Assembly: GCA_935421135.1 (NCBI GenBank)
Contig: OW285189.1
Span: 26,308,399 to 26,372,398, forward strand
Length of the DNA stretch: 64,000 nucleotides
Direction: 5' to 3'
DNA from: Bugulina stolonifera
Lineage: Eukaryota; Bryozoa; Gymnolaemata; Cheilostomatida; Bugulidae
Position 1 is the stretch's first letter. Every line of letters begins with the position of its first letter. The notes under the pieces are model-generated. The model ran no database searches. It saw only the letters and a list, made by a program, of their open reading frames with translations, and was not told the origin of the DNA. This document shows, in pieces, positions 1 to 11,948 of the stretch. Both the position numbers and the translations under genes were made by a program.

Positions 1-27
1 ACACATACATAATTTATATATACTGTT

Positions 28-85
28 GTTATAGGAAGAGTTGTCTACACATACATACATACATATACTGTTGTTATAGGAAGAG
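28..85 (+). repeat. Duplicated splice acceptor before DNAJC1 exon
   Basis: The block ending TGTTGTTATAG followed by GAAGAG occurs twice, about 46 bases apart, just before the first visible exon. Only the second copy continues into the conserved reading frame. The first copy could act as a decoy acceptor. Confidence 0.6.
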
Positions 86-3000
86 GTATTCCAGCGGAAG
101 ATGAAGAAAGACACAAAGAGGAAGAACCACCAGGAGTACAATGATGATCTGGAGGAGGCTATGAAGAGGGAGCTGGATAGTTTGGTGAGGCCAGGGCTGT
201 CTCACATGTTGGTCTGTCGTCTGCTAGTTTTCATCTCATACACAGTTATACACTCACCTAGTAATCTCAAGTGGTTGATGACAGCTCTCCGTGACAGATG
301 GATCCCTCCACCAATAGAGGAGTGTGCAGATGGTATGACTCAATATAAACAATGTGCATCATTTACAATAGAGAGCTAGACTAGACTGTTGTTTGCACAC
401 ATTATTTTACTGCACTGGAAATGTACTATAATCAGTATTACCAGCTGGCATACTCACCATTATTGTATTGTATTATAATCAGTATTACCAGCTGGCATAC
501 TCACCATTATTGTATTGTATTATAATCAGTATTACCAGCTGGCATACTCACCATTATTGTATTGTATTATAACCAGTATTACCAGCTGGCACACTCACCA
601 TTATTGTATTGTATTATAATCAGTATTACCAGCTGGCATACTCACCATTATTGTATTGTATTATAATCAGTATTACCAGCTGGCATACTCACCATTATTG
701 TATTGTATTATAACCAGCATTACCAGCTGGCATACTCACCATTATTGTATTGTATTATAATCAGTATTACCAGCTGGCATACTCACCATTATTGTATTGT
801 ATTATAATCAGTATTACCAGCTGGCATACTCACCATTATTGTATTGTATTATAATCAGTATTACCAGCTGGCATACTCACCATTATTGTATTGTACTATA
901 ATCAGTATTACCAGCTGGCACACTCACCATTATTGTATTGTATTATAACCAGTATTACCAGCTGGCACACTCACCATTATTGTATTGTATTATAATCAGT
1001 ATTACCAGCTGGCATACTCACCATTATTGTATTTTACGTTTTACGTTCTATTTTCATGTTCAGATGAGCCAGAAATGAAGGAACCCAAGAAGAAGGTCAG
1101 GTGTGATGGTGTATTCTCTAATATGTCTGCCCCAGAGATGGCTGCATACTCTAAGCCTGTAGTATACCAGGAGACCCCCCTACCTCTTGTGACTGAACCT
1201 CAGGCTAAAAATTGTGATACCCATACTAAGAAGGTAACTATCGACTCACTGAGTAATGTGTATGATTGTGGACTATCAGCTTATATGCATGTATTTAGAG
1301 CGAATGGTTTTCATTGTTAGATCATTGAAGTAGAGGATTTGTATCAGCATGTACTATTATCATGAAATAGTAACCACTTTCACATCATTAATATTTATGA
1401 GGACTTTCCTCCCCCTTCTAGAAATTATCGGTTGGCCTTCTCAGGGACTTTTCTGAGCTCCTAATGAGTTCTTCAGCAAGGCTTGTCACGACATTCACTA
1501 ACAATAACAGCAATCGTGGACCCATATCAGCCTAACTAGTGTTTGATTAGCTATAAAATGGATGAGAGTTTTATAAATACCTTAAACTTGCATTTATCTC
1601 TTAGTCTTACCGATGTGTTTACGCTTATAATAGCAGGTTAAAATAATAGCAGGTTAAAAAATAGTAGCAGGTTAAAATAATAGCAGGTTAAAATAATAGC
1701 AGGTTAAAAAATAATAGCAGGTTAAAATAATAGCAGGTTAAAATAATAGCAGGTTAAAATAATAGCAGGTTAAAATAATAGCAGGTTAAAATAATAGCAG
1801 GTTAAAATAATAGCAGGTTAAAATAATAGCAGGTTAAAATAATAGCAGGTTAAAAAATAATAGCAGGTTAAAATAATAGCAGGTTAAAATAATAGCAGGT
1901 TAAAATAATAGCAGGTTAAAAAATAATAGCAGGTTAAAATAATAGCAGGTTAAAATAATAGCAAGTTAAAATAATAGCAGGTTAAAATAATAGCAAGTTA
2001 AAATAATAGCAGGTTAAAATAATAGCAGGTTAAAAAATAATAGCAGGTTAAAATAATAGCAGGTTAAAATAATAGCAAGTTAAAATAATAGCAGGTTAAA
2101 ATAATAGCAAGTTAAAATAATAGCAAGTTAAAATAATAGCAGGTTAAAATAATAGCAAGTTAAAATAATAGCAGGTTAAAATAATAGCAGGTTAAAATAA
2201 TAGCAGGTTAAAATAATAGCAGGTTAAAAAATAATAGCAGGTTAAAATAATAGCAGGTTAAAATAATAGCAGGTTAAAAAATAATAGCAGGTTAAAATAA
2301 TAGCAGGTTAAAATAATAGCAGGTTAAAATAATAGCAGGTTAAAATAATAGCAGGTTAAAATAATAGCAGGTTAAAAAATAATAGCAGGTTAAAATAATA
2401 GCAGGTTAAAATAATAGCAGGTTAAAATAATAGCAGGTTCAAATAATAGCAGGTTAAAATAATAGCAGGTTAAAATAATAGCAGGTTAAAATAGCTGTAT
2501 TACCCACTCAATGGCTAGAAACTATTGAATTAACTTTATTAGCTTAATTGCCGAATTCCAATCACCTTGTACTGGATTACTTTCACCTCTAGTATTTGTT
2601 TATGAGATGTTAGCGTTGTCTCGGAGAGCTTAACTTAGTGCTGGGCAATTTTGATTCAATTTTTGTTCTTGAATATAAATAACCGAATTAAACCGAGGGG
2701 TAGAAGACGACAACTTCGGTGTCATTCAGTTTTTTTGAAAAATCAGCAAAAAACTTGAATGCAAGTGCAAATCAAAACCGCCCAGCACTAATATCTAATT
2801 GACCAATACATGGCGCGGGCATGTATCATTTGCTCAAAATTGAACAGCTCAACTTTCTCATTATCTTATTGAACGTATTACTTTTTTCACAGGGCATGGC
2901 TTTAATTATATTATATATCGTAGAAATTAGATAATTACAAAATAATATTTTATCAATATAAAATAAAAACGTCAATCATAGTCTTACGGATAAATTAATT

Positions 3001-4845
3001 TAATATTTAGTTGCAAAAAAAATATGTAGGGCCTAATTTATTGAATAGAAATTTGCATTTCATTTTCATGTTGTAGATTATACTTTATTACTTTATTACC
3101 ACATACATAGAAAACTGTTCACACTGACTACTACACTAGTAATTGCCATCCCAAACCCGTGAGTTAGTCATGTCTCAACATGCTGGCGGTTGAAAAAAAT
3201 CTTTTAGTGCAATTGATGGTTGACTTGAACTTTAACAGAATTCTTCCCTAATGGCTACACAATAATGTGGTCTAGCAACAGACTAAGCCATTTCTGGCAA
3301 AAACCATCAATTAGAAATCGCTTATATCCCAGCGTGGCACAGTGGCCATAGTAGGAAGTTTCTATGTTTGCCTCGAGTTGTCATAGCAAAACGTCCCAGC
3401 GTGGATAGACCTTTAATATTTCAATGCTGTACGATGAATGGAATGTGTGCATGTATATTCAGGCACATTGGACAGAGGCGGACTACTCCAAGTTGGCCCG
3501 AGCAATGCAGAAGTTTCCTGCAGGTACACAGTTAAGATGGGAGAAGATAGCCCAGCAGCTAAACGAGACACCTGCATCAGTTCTCTCCCATGCTAAACAA
3601 TTGCAGCAAAAACAGCTTAGCAATAAGCCAACAGAGACTACAGCCTTACCTGGTAGGATTTGTGTTTAGTGGATGAATGATTGTGTGTGTAAATAGTGTC
3701 AGTATTTAATACTCTATTAAATGGAATTCTTATTGGATATTGCCATTTGCCAGGGCTGCCCATGTTCATCACAATTATAACAAAGACCAACCGGTCAATG
3801 GTCTGCCATCCTCCAATAAGTGTTGGAACTCGGGCTAAGCCAGCAGCGAAGATCCTCCTGGACCTGTGATTTATATATGTTGCAATGCTGCCGGTGAGGA
3901 TCTCGGTAAGGGTGGTGCTAGGACCTTGGGACTAAGGACGGGTGGGTACTGAAGCACCCCACCTGACACATTGGCGTTGGACTCAGGCTGTTGAACTGAA
4001 GTTGCCTTCTTAATGCAAGGGAGCACAACTCCTCATGGAATCATTGTAGCATGCCTGTGCCACCAGATGTCATGCACATACATTACCACAGTACATGAAT
4101 AGAAGCCATCATTACACTCCAGCAACTAATGCAGTGAGACTTGCACAAAGTGCTTGTGTCTATAAATCTGCTTGGCTACAATATATTACAGTATCTACAG
4201 GAAACACTTGGCTATTGCCATAATTATAATGTACTGTATTGCAGGTAATGTATTGCATGTAATGTAATGTACTGCATGTAATGTAATGTGTTGTATATGA
4301 ATCAAGGCTGCTGCATATTTTTGAGTAGAGGTGAAGAAGAAAGGACCTGACTATAAACCTCAAGGTGGTATATCCTACCGACTAGATCACACTTCAGTTA
4401 TAGAACCACAAGCTACGCTCTTACCACCCCAACCAATAGTGTCAGACTGGTCACAAATACAGCAAAAAGCTCTAGAAAGTGCCCTAGCCTCAGTACCAAA
4501 GACAGCAGATGATCGCTGGAAGGAAATTGCTAGCCTCGTACCTGGTAAAACCAAGGTAACTGTCAATGCGTTTTCATTGCAATATTAGTGATATACATGT
4601 AGTACAGTTTTTAATTTAATATTATAATGCTGTCATACATGTACATGTATGTATAATAATTATAATGTACACATATATATTATGATGTCATACATGTATG
4701 TACTATGTATATGTATATCTACTGCACTGTAGTTATGTATATGTATATATAATTACAGGGGGAATGCATAGCAAGATACAAGCACCTAGCCAGTGTCATC
4801 AAACAGCGCAAGCTAAATAATACAAATAATGTGAACATTAGTTAG
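80..4845 (+). CDS. DNAJC1: DNAJC1-like ER co-chaperone, 3' part (five coding exons)
   Basis: Exons 80-332, 1064-1233, 3463-3652, 4329-4555 and 4759-4845 join in phase to give 308 residues ending in TAG; all junctions are GT-AG. The third exon encodes a SANT/Myb domain (AHWTEADYSKLARAMQKFP, later RWEKIAQQL). Exons four and five encode a second one (DDRWKEIASLVPGKTK joined to GECIARYKHLASVIKQRK). Two C-terminal SANT domains after a basic cytosolic stretch are the DNAJC1 (ERdj1/MTJ1) layout, and the RWEKIA, RYK and KQRK-type positions fit that family better than DNAJC2. In the family the J domain faces the ER lumen and the SANT part faces the cytosol near ribosomes. The J domain and transmembrane segment lie upstream of this window, so the gene is partial here. 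The first visible exon keeps the KKREKKKK-like basic run (KMKKDTKRKN). The family assignment is by memory of family sequences. Confidence 0.85.
415..1037. repeat. 47-bp minisatellite in DNAJC1 intron
   Basis: About 13 copies of a 47-bp unit containing CCAGCTGGCATACTCACC, period checked from successive CCAGCTGG positions (441, 488). It fills most of the intron between exons 80-332 and 1064-1233. Copies differ by T/C and A/C changes only. Confidence 0.95.
1633..2492. repeat. 16-bp minisatellite in DNAJC1 intron
   Basis: About 53 copies of ATAATAGCAGGTTAAA, with some copies two bases longer and an AGCAAGT variant in the middle third. It lies inside the intron 1234-3462. Confidence 0.95.
2636..2790. 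mobile_element. Short TIR element, TAGTGCTGGGC family
   Basis: Starts TAGTGCTGGGC and ends GCCCAGCACTA, an inverted pair. Interior shares CAACTTCGGTGTCATTCAG and AAATCAAAACCGCCCAGCAC with the elements at 30985-31637 and 32620-33620. No matching target-site duplication is visible. Non-coding. Confidence 0.75.
3750..4070. other. GC-richer block, probable dispersed repeat
   Basis: Inside DNAJC1 intron 3653-4328, a block of clearly higher GC than its surroundings (for example GGACGGGTGGGTACTGAAGC). It does not extend the host frame and has several stops. It looks like a piece of a dispersed element, but I do not recognise the family. Confidence 0.35.
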
Positions 4846-4993
4846 TCAAACAGGCCAAGAGGAGACAAGTCTAGTATGATATTATAGACAGGGTATGATA
4901 CAGCTGCATAGATTATTACTTGTACAGTAAGCAGGTATGAGAAGGTTTTAGCAAGACCTATAACATTACATGTATTTATTGAAATGAATTATA

Positions 4994-4999
4994 AATAAA
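4994..4999 (+). terminator. Candidate polyadenylation signal of DNAJC1
   Basis: AATAAA about 150 bases after the DNAJC1 stop codon at 4845. Confidence 0.55.
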
Positions 5000-5235
5000 A
5001 TAATTTGCACTCATGGTTGTTTAATCAAAATTTTTCCAACATGTCATTACAAATATAAAAATATCTACAAGTACATGTACAAAAAATGTACTGCAGGTGC
5101 AAAATGTACATGCAGTATGTACACACATAAATTTCTAGTTGTTACTACTACTGCAGTATATGTAGGAATAACTTACATGCTCCTTTGTTCACAGTGACAG
5201 TGTATCCAGCAATATTGTGTAATAGATGTATGTAT

Positions 5236-5656
5236 TAATATATAACACAAGTATTATATGACACTAGTATTATATGACACTAGTATTATATGACACTAGT
5301 ATTATATGACACTAGTATTATATGACACTAGTATTATATGACACTAGTATTATATGACACTAGTATTATATGACACTAGTATTATATGACACAAGTATTA
5401 TATGACACTAGTATTATATGACACTAGTATTGTATGACACTAGTATTGTATGACACTAGTATTGTATGACACTAGTATTGTATGACACTAGTATTATATG
5501 ACACTAGTATTATATGACACTAGTATTATATGACACTAGTATTATATGACACTAGTATTATATGACACTAGTATTATATGACACTAGTATTATATGACAC
5601 AAGTATTATATGACACTAGTATTATATGACACTAGTATTATATGACACTAGTATTA
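5236..5656. repeat. 16-bp minisatellite between convergent genes
   Basis: About 26 copies of ACTAGTATTATATGAC. It sits between the DNAJC1 polyadenylation signal and the NCBP3 stop codon, so it separates the two 3' ends or lies within their 3' UTRs. A sub-block carries a TATTGTA variant. Confidence 0.95.
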
Positions 5657-5715
5657 TACCATTTACAAACTATTTATATCATACTGCAGCCAGGAATGAA
5701 GAGTATTCTGACAGG

Positions 5716-8700
5716 TCAACTGTACCAGTCGTTTCTTCTACTCAACCGAGTTCGTAGATCAGGCTTGATAGGTTCCTGTTTCGTGGGAGGTAGTTGCTCA
5801 TCAGTCTCGTACTGTAAAGGATTTATCCTCTCCTTCTGCTTGATTACATTTCTCACATCCATTGCAGCTATCAATGCTACTGACTTTGCCCTACAACACA
5901 TGATAGTATACAGGGTATCAGATCTATAACACACGACATACAGGGTATCAGCTCTATAACACATGACAGTATACAGGGTATCAGCTCTATAATACATGAT
6001 ATACAGGGTATCAGCCCTACAACACATGATATACAGGGTATCAGCCCTACAACACATGATAGTATATACAGGGTATCAGCTCTACAACACATGATAGTAT
6101 ATACAGGGTATCAGCTCTATAACACATGATATACAGGGTATCAGCCCTACAACACATGATATACAGGGTATCAGCTCTATAACACATGATAGTATATACA
6201 GGGTATCAGCTCTATAACACATGATATACAGGGTATCAGCCTTATAACACATAATATACAGGGTATCAGCTCTATAATACATGATATACGGGGTATCAGC
6301 TCTATAACACATGATATACGTGGTATCAGCTCTATAACACATGATAGTATATAGTATATATAGTTATTTACCTCATGTGGCTGATCTTTTCCTCCTCTTC
6401 ATCGGCTGCCATTCTCATAGCTGGTTTCCTTCTCTTGGCAAATGCTGACATTTCCAGATAATCTGTTATGTCCTGTGAGTCAGCTGTTACCATGGAAACA
6501 GTATACAATGAGTTAGACTTAGATTTAGGAAATCTTAGAATTAAACAATTTGACCCCATAATATATACGCCTGTACTCACCTAGTTTGCTTCTATCACGT
6601 TTTCTAGCTCGTTGTATGCTGTCTATCTCCATAGCATCTCCTGTTAGCCTAGAAGTTGTGTTCCCCTCATTCTCATTATACACGTCTCCAAACAAATCAT
6701 CTTCATCATATGTCACCTTTGATCGACCTTCAGCTACAGCTTCCTTTGCTTCTTTCTCAAGATTTTTTTGTTGCTGTCGTCTGATTCTCTGCTTTCTGGA
6801 GTAGTTTGTAAGAACAATATCTGGTGAGCACAATGTCATGGTCTAAACTATAAAGGATGTAGGTAGCTTATAAGTTCTCCATGTAAATACAACATAACAC
6901 ATGCCAAGTCCAATTGGTAAACCGATATGTTGTATGTCCATGAATATGTGTCGCATATCCATGCATACGTGTTGTATATCCATGTGTGTGTGGTATATCA
7001 ATGTGTGTTGTACATGTACCATATAATGTACATGCACATGTACTGTATATGTGTTGTATACCCAAGAACACTATGGCTATTTAGTGCTACAACAATGCTT
7101 ACTTAGAGTTGGAGATCAAGCCTTGCATACCACCATAGTTTGGGTTTCCATATTTTCTGTAGTATTCACTTCTCTTTTCTGCACCTTTCACCTTCACATC
7201 AGCTAAGATGATATTTTATGAGAGGATAACTACCAAATAGCACACAGTCATATGGAGTGTAAAATTAGTGTACATACACAGTCTATGGAGTGAGAATGGG
7301 TAGAGTAACTAGTATATGGGCTACCTAAATAATAATCTGTCTCGTCATGTTTGGGGTTTGAAAAAGTACATGTACATGATGTATACTAGAATAGCCCTAG
7401 AAAGTGAAGTACATGTACATGATGTATACTAGAATAGCCCTAGAAAGTGAAGTACATGTACATGATGTATACTAGAATAGCCCTAGAAAGTGAAGTACAT
7501 GTACATGATGTATACTAGAATAGCCCTAGAAAGTGAAATACATGTATATGATGTATACTAGAATAGCCCTAGAAAGTGAAGTACATGTACATGATGTATA
7601 CTAGAATAGCCCTAGAAAGTGAAAATCAATATTATAGAAAAATATACTACTGAGGTCATTGACTGGTTCCAATCTAATGAACTAGTCCTAAATGTCACCA
7701 AAACTAAAGAGCTCATTATCAGTAACATGAGGGACAACCCCACTTGTGATAATCTAGTCATTGGTGGCGCACTGCAGTAGAGCAGGTGAACTCTTTCAAA
7801 TATCTGGGCACAGTTGTTGATAACAAACTGAACTTTAAAGCAAATACACAGGCAGTTGTGAGAAAGGCCAGCAAACGCCTTTTCATTATGAAAAAACTTT
7901 ACGCTTTGAAAATATCTAGACCTATCAGAACCAAGTGTTATTTGACTTTTATACAACCTGTTTTTATTTATCATTTCTGTACTATTTTTGGCCATGTTTC
8001 TAAAACCTGCCGCTCTGATCTGGACAATGTTATCAGTGTAGCAAGCTCTATGGTTCACTGTGACTTTCCATCTATTAGTGCCATATATGAACAATGCTTC
8101 AAACAGAGGTGCCTACGTATGTAAGCTACTGACCGGACACCCCTGTTTGCACTGGATAAACTGCCTTCTGGTAGATATCGTCAGCTGAAGTGCAGCATTG
8201 ATCTAAGAAAGTACTGTTTTACAAATCTGTGCATTAAATTCCTGAACTCTGTATTTAAAGTCTACATTTAATTTTTTAAACAGAGTAACTGACTAACAAC
8301 TAAATTTTTGTATTTATTTACTCACTTCATTTTTTATTGCTCTAACAGACAAAATATTTCTCAGACATGCGTTGGAGACAGGAACAAACTAACTAACTAA
8401 CTAAATAGAGAAAATATTTATAATGGTTATGGCTTCACACATTTCAATGTATCATAAACAGTGCACAAGTTTGATGCAGGCTGACGAAGCTACAGGGTTG
8501 CATGTAACTGAATAGCTGGAAGTTGCATGCCCTGTGAGTGTGCTGAATCTGTTTGAGTGTGATACTAAGTGATCAACAAAGACACACACTCCAGAAGATG
8601 GAAAGGGAGTCCAGTCCTGGTGAGTTAACAGTTGGCTCGTTAGTTAACAGTTGAGTATGATAGAGCTTGTATCAATTCTAGTACAAACAGTATCAACAAA

Positions 8701-11207
8701 GATGTTGGATAAGACAGTGAGATTGATGCAAACCTTTATATAGGTTCACATAGTTGTAAAACAAGAAAATACTTACCTTTGGTAGCCAATCTCATAAACA
8801 ATTGATGCATAAATTGGCTTGATGTCTGACCCACCCTCCATTTTCCTGGGGGAATCTCCTTCTCATCCATGTATATACCACCTAGCTCGGCATCTTGATC
8901 TGAAATTATCTTCCCTTTTCCAGTATTCTGAAAGGATCCAATAGAACCGAAAACTAGTATATTATACTGATAGTAACATAGTGTACAGAGAGTAGATAAC
9001 TCTGCTAGTATATTAGACTGATAGTAACATAGTGTACAGAGAGGAGATAACTCTAGTATATTATACTGATAGTAACATAGTGTACAGAGAGTAGATAACT
9101 CTAGTATATTACACTGATAGTAACATAGTGTACAGAGAGTATATAACTCTAGTATATTATACTGATAGTAACATAGTGTACAGAGAGTAGATAACTCTAG
9201 TATATTATACTGATAGTAACATAGTGTACGGAGAGTAGATAACTCTAGTATATTATACTGATACTAACATAGTGTACAGAGAGTAGATAACTCTAGTATA
9301 TTATAATGATACTAACATAGTGTACAGAGAGTAGATAACTCTAGTATATTATATTGATGGTAATGGTATCTGGTACCTCTTCATAAGAGCCTGCAGACGG
9401 TGTGTCATGTTTATTCACGTCTGCACCGTCATTATTGACATCAGTTAACAAGTCAATAGTATCATCAATGTCCTCAGAGGTTCCGCTAATGGTTCCGCTA
9501 ATGGTTCCGCTAATGGTTCCGCTATTGGTCGATTTAGTAGGGGATATCCCCGTACTAAATTTGCTTTGAATGTTAGATGGAGGTTTATTCACAGTTGTGG
9601 CTGGGATGTGAGTTTTAATTGGTCGACTAATATTTAGTAGAGCTCTATTGCAGTCATTTGTGCTTGAGTAGATCACATTACCTACACCGACATGATTAAC
9701 AATCTATAAACACACTACGAGACATTGAATTGCGATCATGGTGCACAGGCACAACTGCATCACTAAAGCCACTAGCCAACACCTTTAGTTTCAAGACATG
9801 GGACTACAGGCAGAAGTCAGTCCAAGTAACACGAATGTACAGGAAATGACATTTAGTACTTAGAGTTAACTTACATGTGGAGTCGTCTATCCACTCTAGT
9901 CTAGCGGGTGGATATTTACACAAGTATTTGAATATATCATCAGTACTCATATCGTTTACTCCTCTCAGCATTATGGTGTCGGTACGTATCTGCCTTACCC
10001 CAGTGTGCTTCAGGTCCGACTCTGTTACTCCCAGACTATAAATATTTTGAGGGCACTGTGGGAAACTCAATGATGTCTAACAACAGCACATGCTCAGAAC
10101 ATAATAACTAACCTCTCATATAATGCACACACACCTGACTCAGTAAATACTCAGTACATGCTCAGTACATACTCAGTACACTCTCAGCACATACTCAGTA
10201 CACTCTCAGCACATACTCAGTACACTCTCAGCACATACTCAGTACATACTCAGTACATGCTCAGTACACTCTCAGTACATGCTCAGTACACTCTCAGTAC
10301 ATACTAAGTGAGATGCTCAAGTCTCTTTTAGAAACACTTTGATTGGGATAATAACTAACCTCTCATATAAAGCACACACATCTGACTCAGAGACATCCAG
10401 CTGCTGATCTTGCTCTATGCCAAACCTCTTTGCTCTCTCTTCTCTTTTACTTCTCGCATCCTGAAAGAGAGAAGATTTGGTTTTGCGCACAGCAAGTGAC
10501 ATCATTTCTGTTTTTTATAGCTTTTGTATGAATACAAAAGCTATAAAAAAACAGATCTACACCACAGTTGCAGTACATTAATAAACGAGTCACCTATAAA
10601 CGAGCTTACCTCACTTGATATATCAATTCCCGACTCAAATATGCCAACAGCAGCGTTGTTATAGATCTTCTTCTGTTTCTACAACACAGGTACTGTAAAT
10701 GTAGAGAACCGTAAACACAGGTACTGTAGGTGTATTGTAGAGTGGAACTGTTAGCACATCATGTGGGTGTAGAGGGGAACTGTTAGTACATAATGTAGGT
10801 GTACATCTAGATATTACATGGGATTACTGTAAGATTTCTTTTAATCATGAAGCATTATTTGCATACTGTAATAATAAATCAGAGACGAATAAAAGCTACA
10901 TAATAGAGCAACAGGACTAATGAAAATCTAGTAGAACCTTATTGGAGTAGATAAGATTTGTTTTCATTTGTTTAGCAGCTAGAGCCAGTGTCACTACGGG
11001 GCCAGAATTTGGGTCTGGTCTATCACTACTAGACGGACTATGTGGCTCTAGCTTGAGGAAAGTAACAGTAGGGTCAGGGTCAGTTTCATTGTCTATTGAT
11101 ATCTTCAAATTCTCTATTTTATTTTTGGAGAGAATCGGTTCGGCTATCCCTTCCTCTAAATCTTCCTCTAGAGACATCTCAAGATCATCTCTTTCACAAA
11201 TGTCCAT
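5716..11207 (-). CDS. NCBP3: NCBP3-like nuclear cap-binding subunit 3, complete
   Basis: Ten coding exons on the minus strand (10938-11207, 10610-10672, 10360-10460, 9875-9993, 9377-9681, 8777-8927, 7103-7202, 6581-6795, 6372-6483, 5716-5890) total 1611 bases, 536 residues, with every phase matching. Family hallmarks in order: EERAKRFGIE (~120-130), the RRM-like segment GVNDMSTDDIFKYLCKYPPA then EWIDD (~156-182; human has EWLDD), NRALLNIS, LFMRLATK, RSEYYRKYGNPNYGGM (~347-362) and the C-terminal DLRTRLSRRNDWYS. In vertebrates NCBP3 binds the mRNA cap with NCBP1 and works in mRNA export. The start was chosen at 11207: exon one is then exactly 90 codons and its ATG lies just inside a TAG acceptor at 11214, implying a 5' UTR intron. 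Human NCBP3 is about 620 residues; the long acidic run seen there is much shorter here. The donor AAG/GTTCTA of exon one is weak. Confidence 0.93.
5893..6352. repeat. ~30-bp minisatellite filling NCBP3 last intron
   Basis: About 15 units of roughly 30-35 bases built on ATACAGGGTATCAGCTCTATAACACATGAT, some with an inserted AGTAT. It occupies nearly all of intron 5891-6371. Read on the minus strand many units contain TTGTAGGGC, the same string as the true acceptor at 5890/5891. Confidence 0.93.
7365..7621. repeat. 43-bp minisatellite in NCBP3 intron
   Basis: Six copies of a 43-bp unit containing GTACATGTACATGATG and ACTAGAATAGCCCTAG (copies start at 7406 and 7449). It ends exactly where the LINE fragment begins. 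Confidence 0.93.
7630..8405 (+). pseudogene. Non-LTR retrotransposon 3' fragment (reverse transcriptase C-terminus)
   Basis: Translated fragments VIDWFQSNELVLNVTKTKEL (from ~7657) and, after a frameshift near 7780, NSFKYLGTVVDNKLNF through LYALKISRPIRTKCYLTFIQ (7786-8124) match the region after the catalytic core in CR1/L2-like reverse transcriptases. The sequence is frameshifted, 5' truncated and ends in an AACT/CTAA microsatellite tail near 8380-8405, as 3' ends of such LINEs often do. It lies antisense in the NCBP3 intron 7203-8776. Confidence 0.8.
8945..9352. repeat. 48-bp minisatellite in NCBP3 intron
   Basis: About eight copies of a 48-bp unit with TATACTGATAGTAACATAG and GTGTACAGAGAGTAGATAAC (period from 9053 and 9101). 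It abuts the donor side of exon 9377-9681. Confidence 0.95.
10098..10312. repeat. Duplicated exon edge plus CTCAGTACA array in NCBP3 intron
   Basis: 10104-10138 repeats, with few changes, the last coding bases and donor of exon 10360-10460 (minus strand TATATGAGAG then GTTAGTTAT). From 10139 to 10312 it is followed by an irregular array of CTCAGTACATA and CTCTCAGCACATA units. Confidence 0.85.
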
Positions 11208-11337
11208 TTGTCTACAATAAGTAGTATTGTACACTGCTCCTAACTCTAAGATTTACGTATAAATGTCACTTGTTAGTCAGATCAAGCAATGCAAACGAAG
11301 TATGATGTTTATTTTGGTCGCAACTTGCATTAAAATT

Positions 11338-11361
11338 ATTATTATTATTATTATTATTATT
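11338..11361. repeat. ATT microsatellite
   Basis: Eight or so ATT triplets upstream of the NCBP3 start. Confidence 0.9.
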
Positions 11362-11940
11362 TATAGTAATCGTAATAGTTATAGTAGCCAGTAGGGCCTG
11401 CTGTATACTGTAGCAGTGCACTGTCTAAATATCGAGGTTCCCGAGACAAATTGAGCACTGGCTTACTTTACACAAGATAACATAATAACAAATTCTGTCC
11501 GAAAAATTCACCTGGCAAGGAACTTAAGTTAGTTAGTATGGATTTTCATGCTTCGTCCAAAACCCCAAACTCTCTTCCACTATCTTTGCTCTCTTCGTCC
11601 TAGTCAAAAGGTGTCTTCGCGACCTCTTGGATGAACCCGGGTCGCAAATAAAAATCACAAGTGGGCCGTCTGACCTAGATCAGAAGGGCTAACGGCCTGG
11701 GAGTTTGCTTGGCTTGACAAAACCATCCTAAGCTCATCGGCACGCCTGACGTATTTGCGCGAAAATGAGGATTTTCTTTGGGCCCAGGCCGGTGTGTTCG
11801 CGACTCTATGACGGATGTGTGCCAAATAAAATGTTCGCAAACTGGCCCGGGTCTGAAATTCATATCGCAAAAACCCACTGAATTGAGCTCTTCGGCAAAA
11901 TTATTTCTTATACCGTTTTTATACAGTGGGATGCTATTAA
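11362..11940. other. NCBP3 upstream region, no gene seen
   Basis: GC content rises between about 11480 and 11920, with strings such as CCCGGGTCGC and GGCCCGGGTC that look like diverged copies of each other. Open frames here overlap on both strands and match nothing I know. It may hold the NCBP3 promoter and 5' UTR exon, or an old repeat. Confidence 0.35.
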
Positions 11941-11948
11941 GCCGAGTC

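Noticed and set aside
5236..5656. CRISPR-like array of short direct repeats
   Set aside because: Units are directly adjacent without unique spacers, and this is a eukaryotic genome.
5716..6342. Minus-strand frames rich in CYRADTLYIM
   Set aside because: Only the last 58 codons (5716-5890) are NCBP3 exon; the rest is intronic repeat.
6843..7071. Minus-strand frames with HTHMDIQH-like repeats
   Set aside because: Lie in an NCBP3 intron over a short GTGTTGTATATCCATG repeat; not conserved coding.
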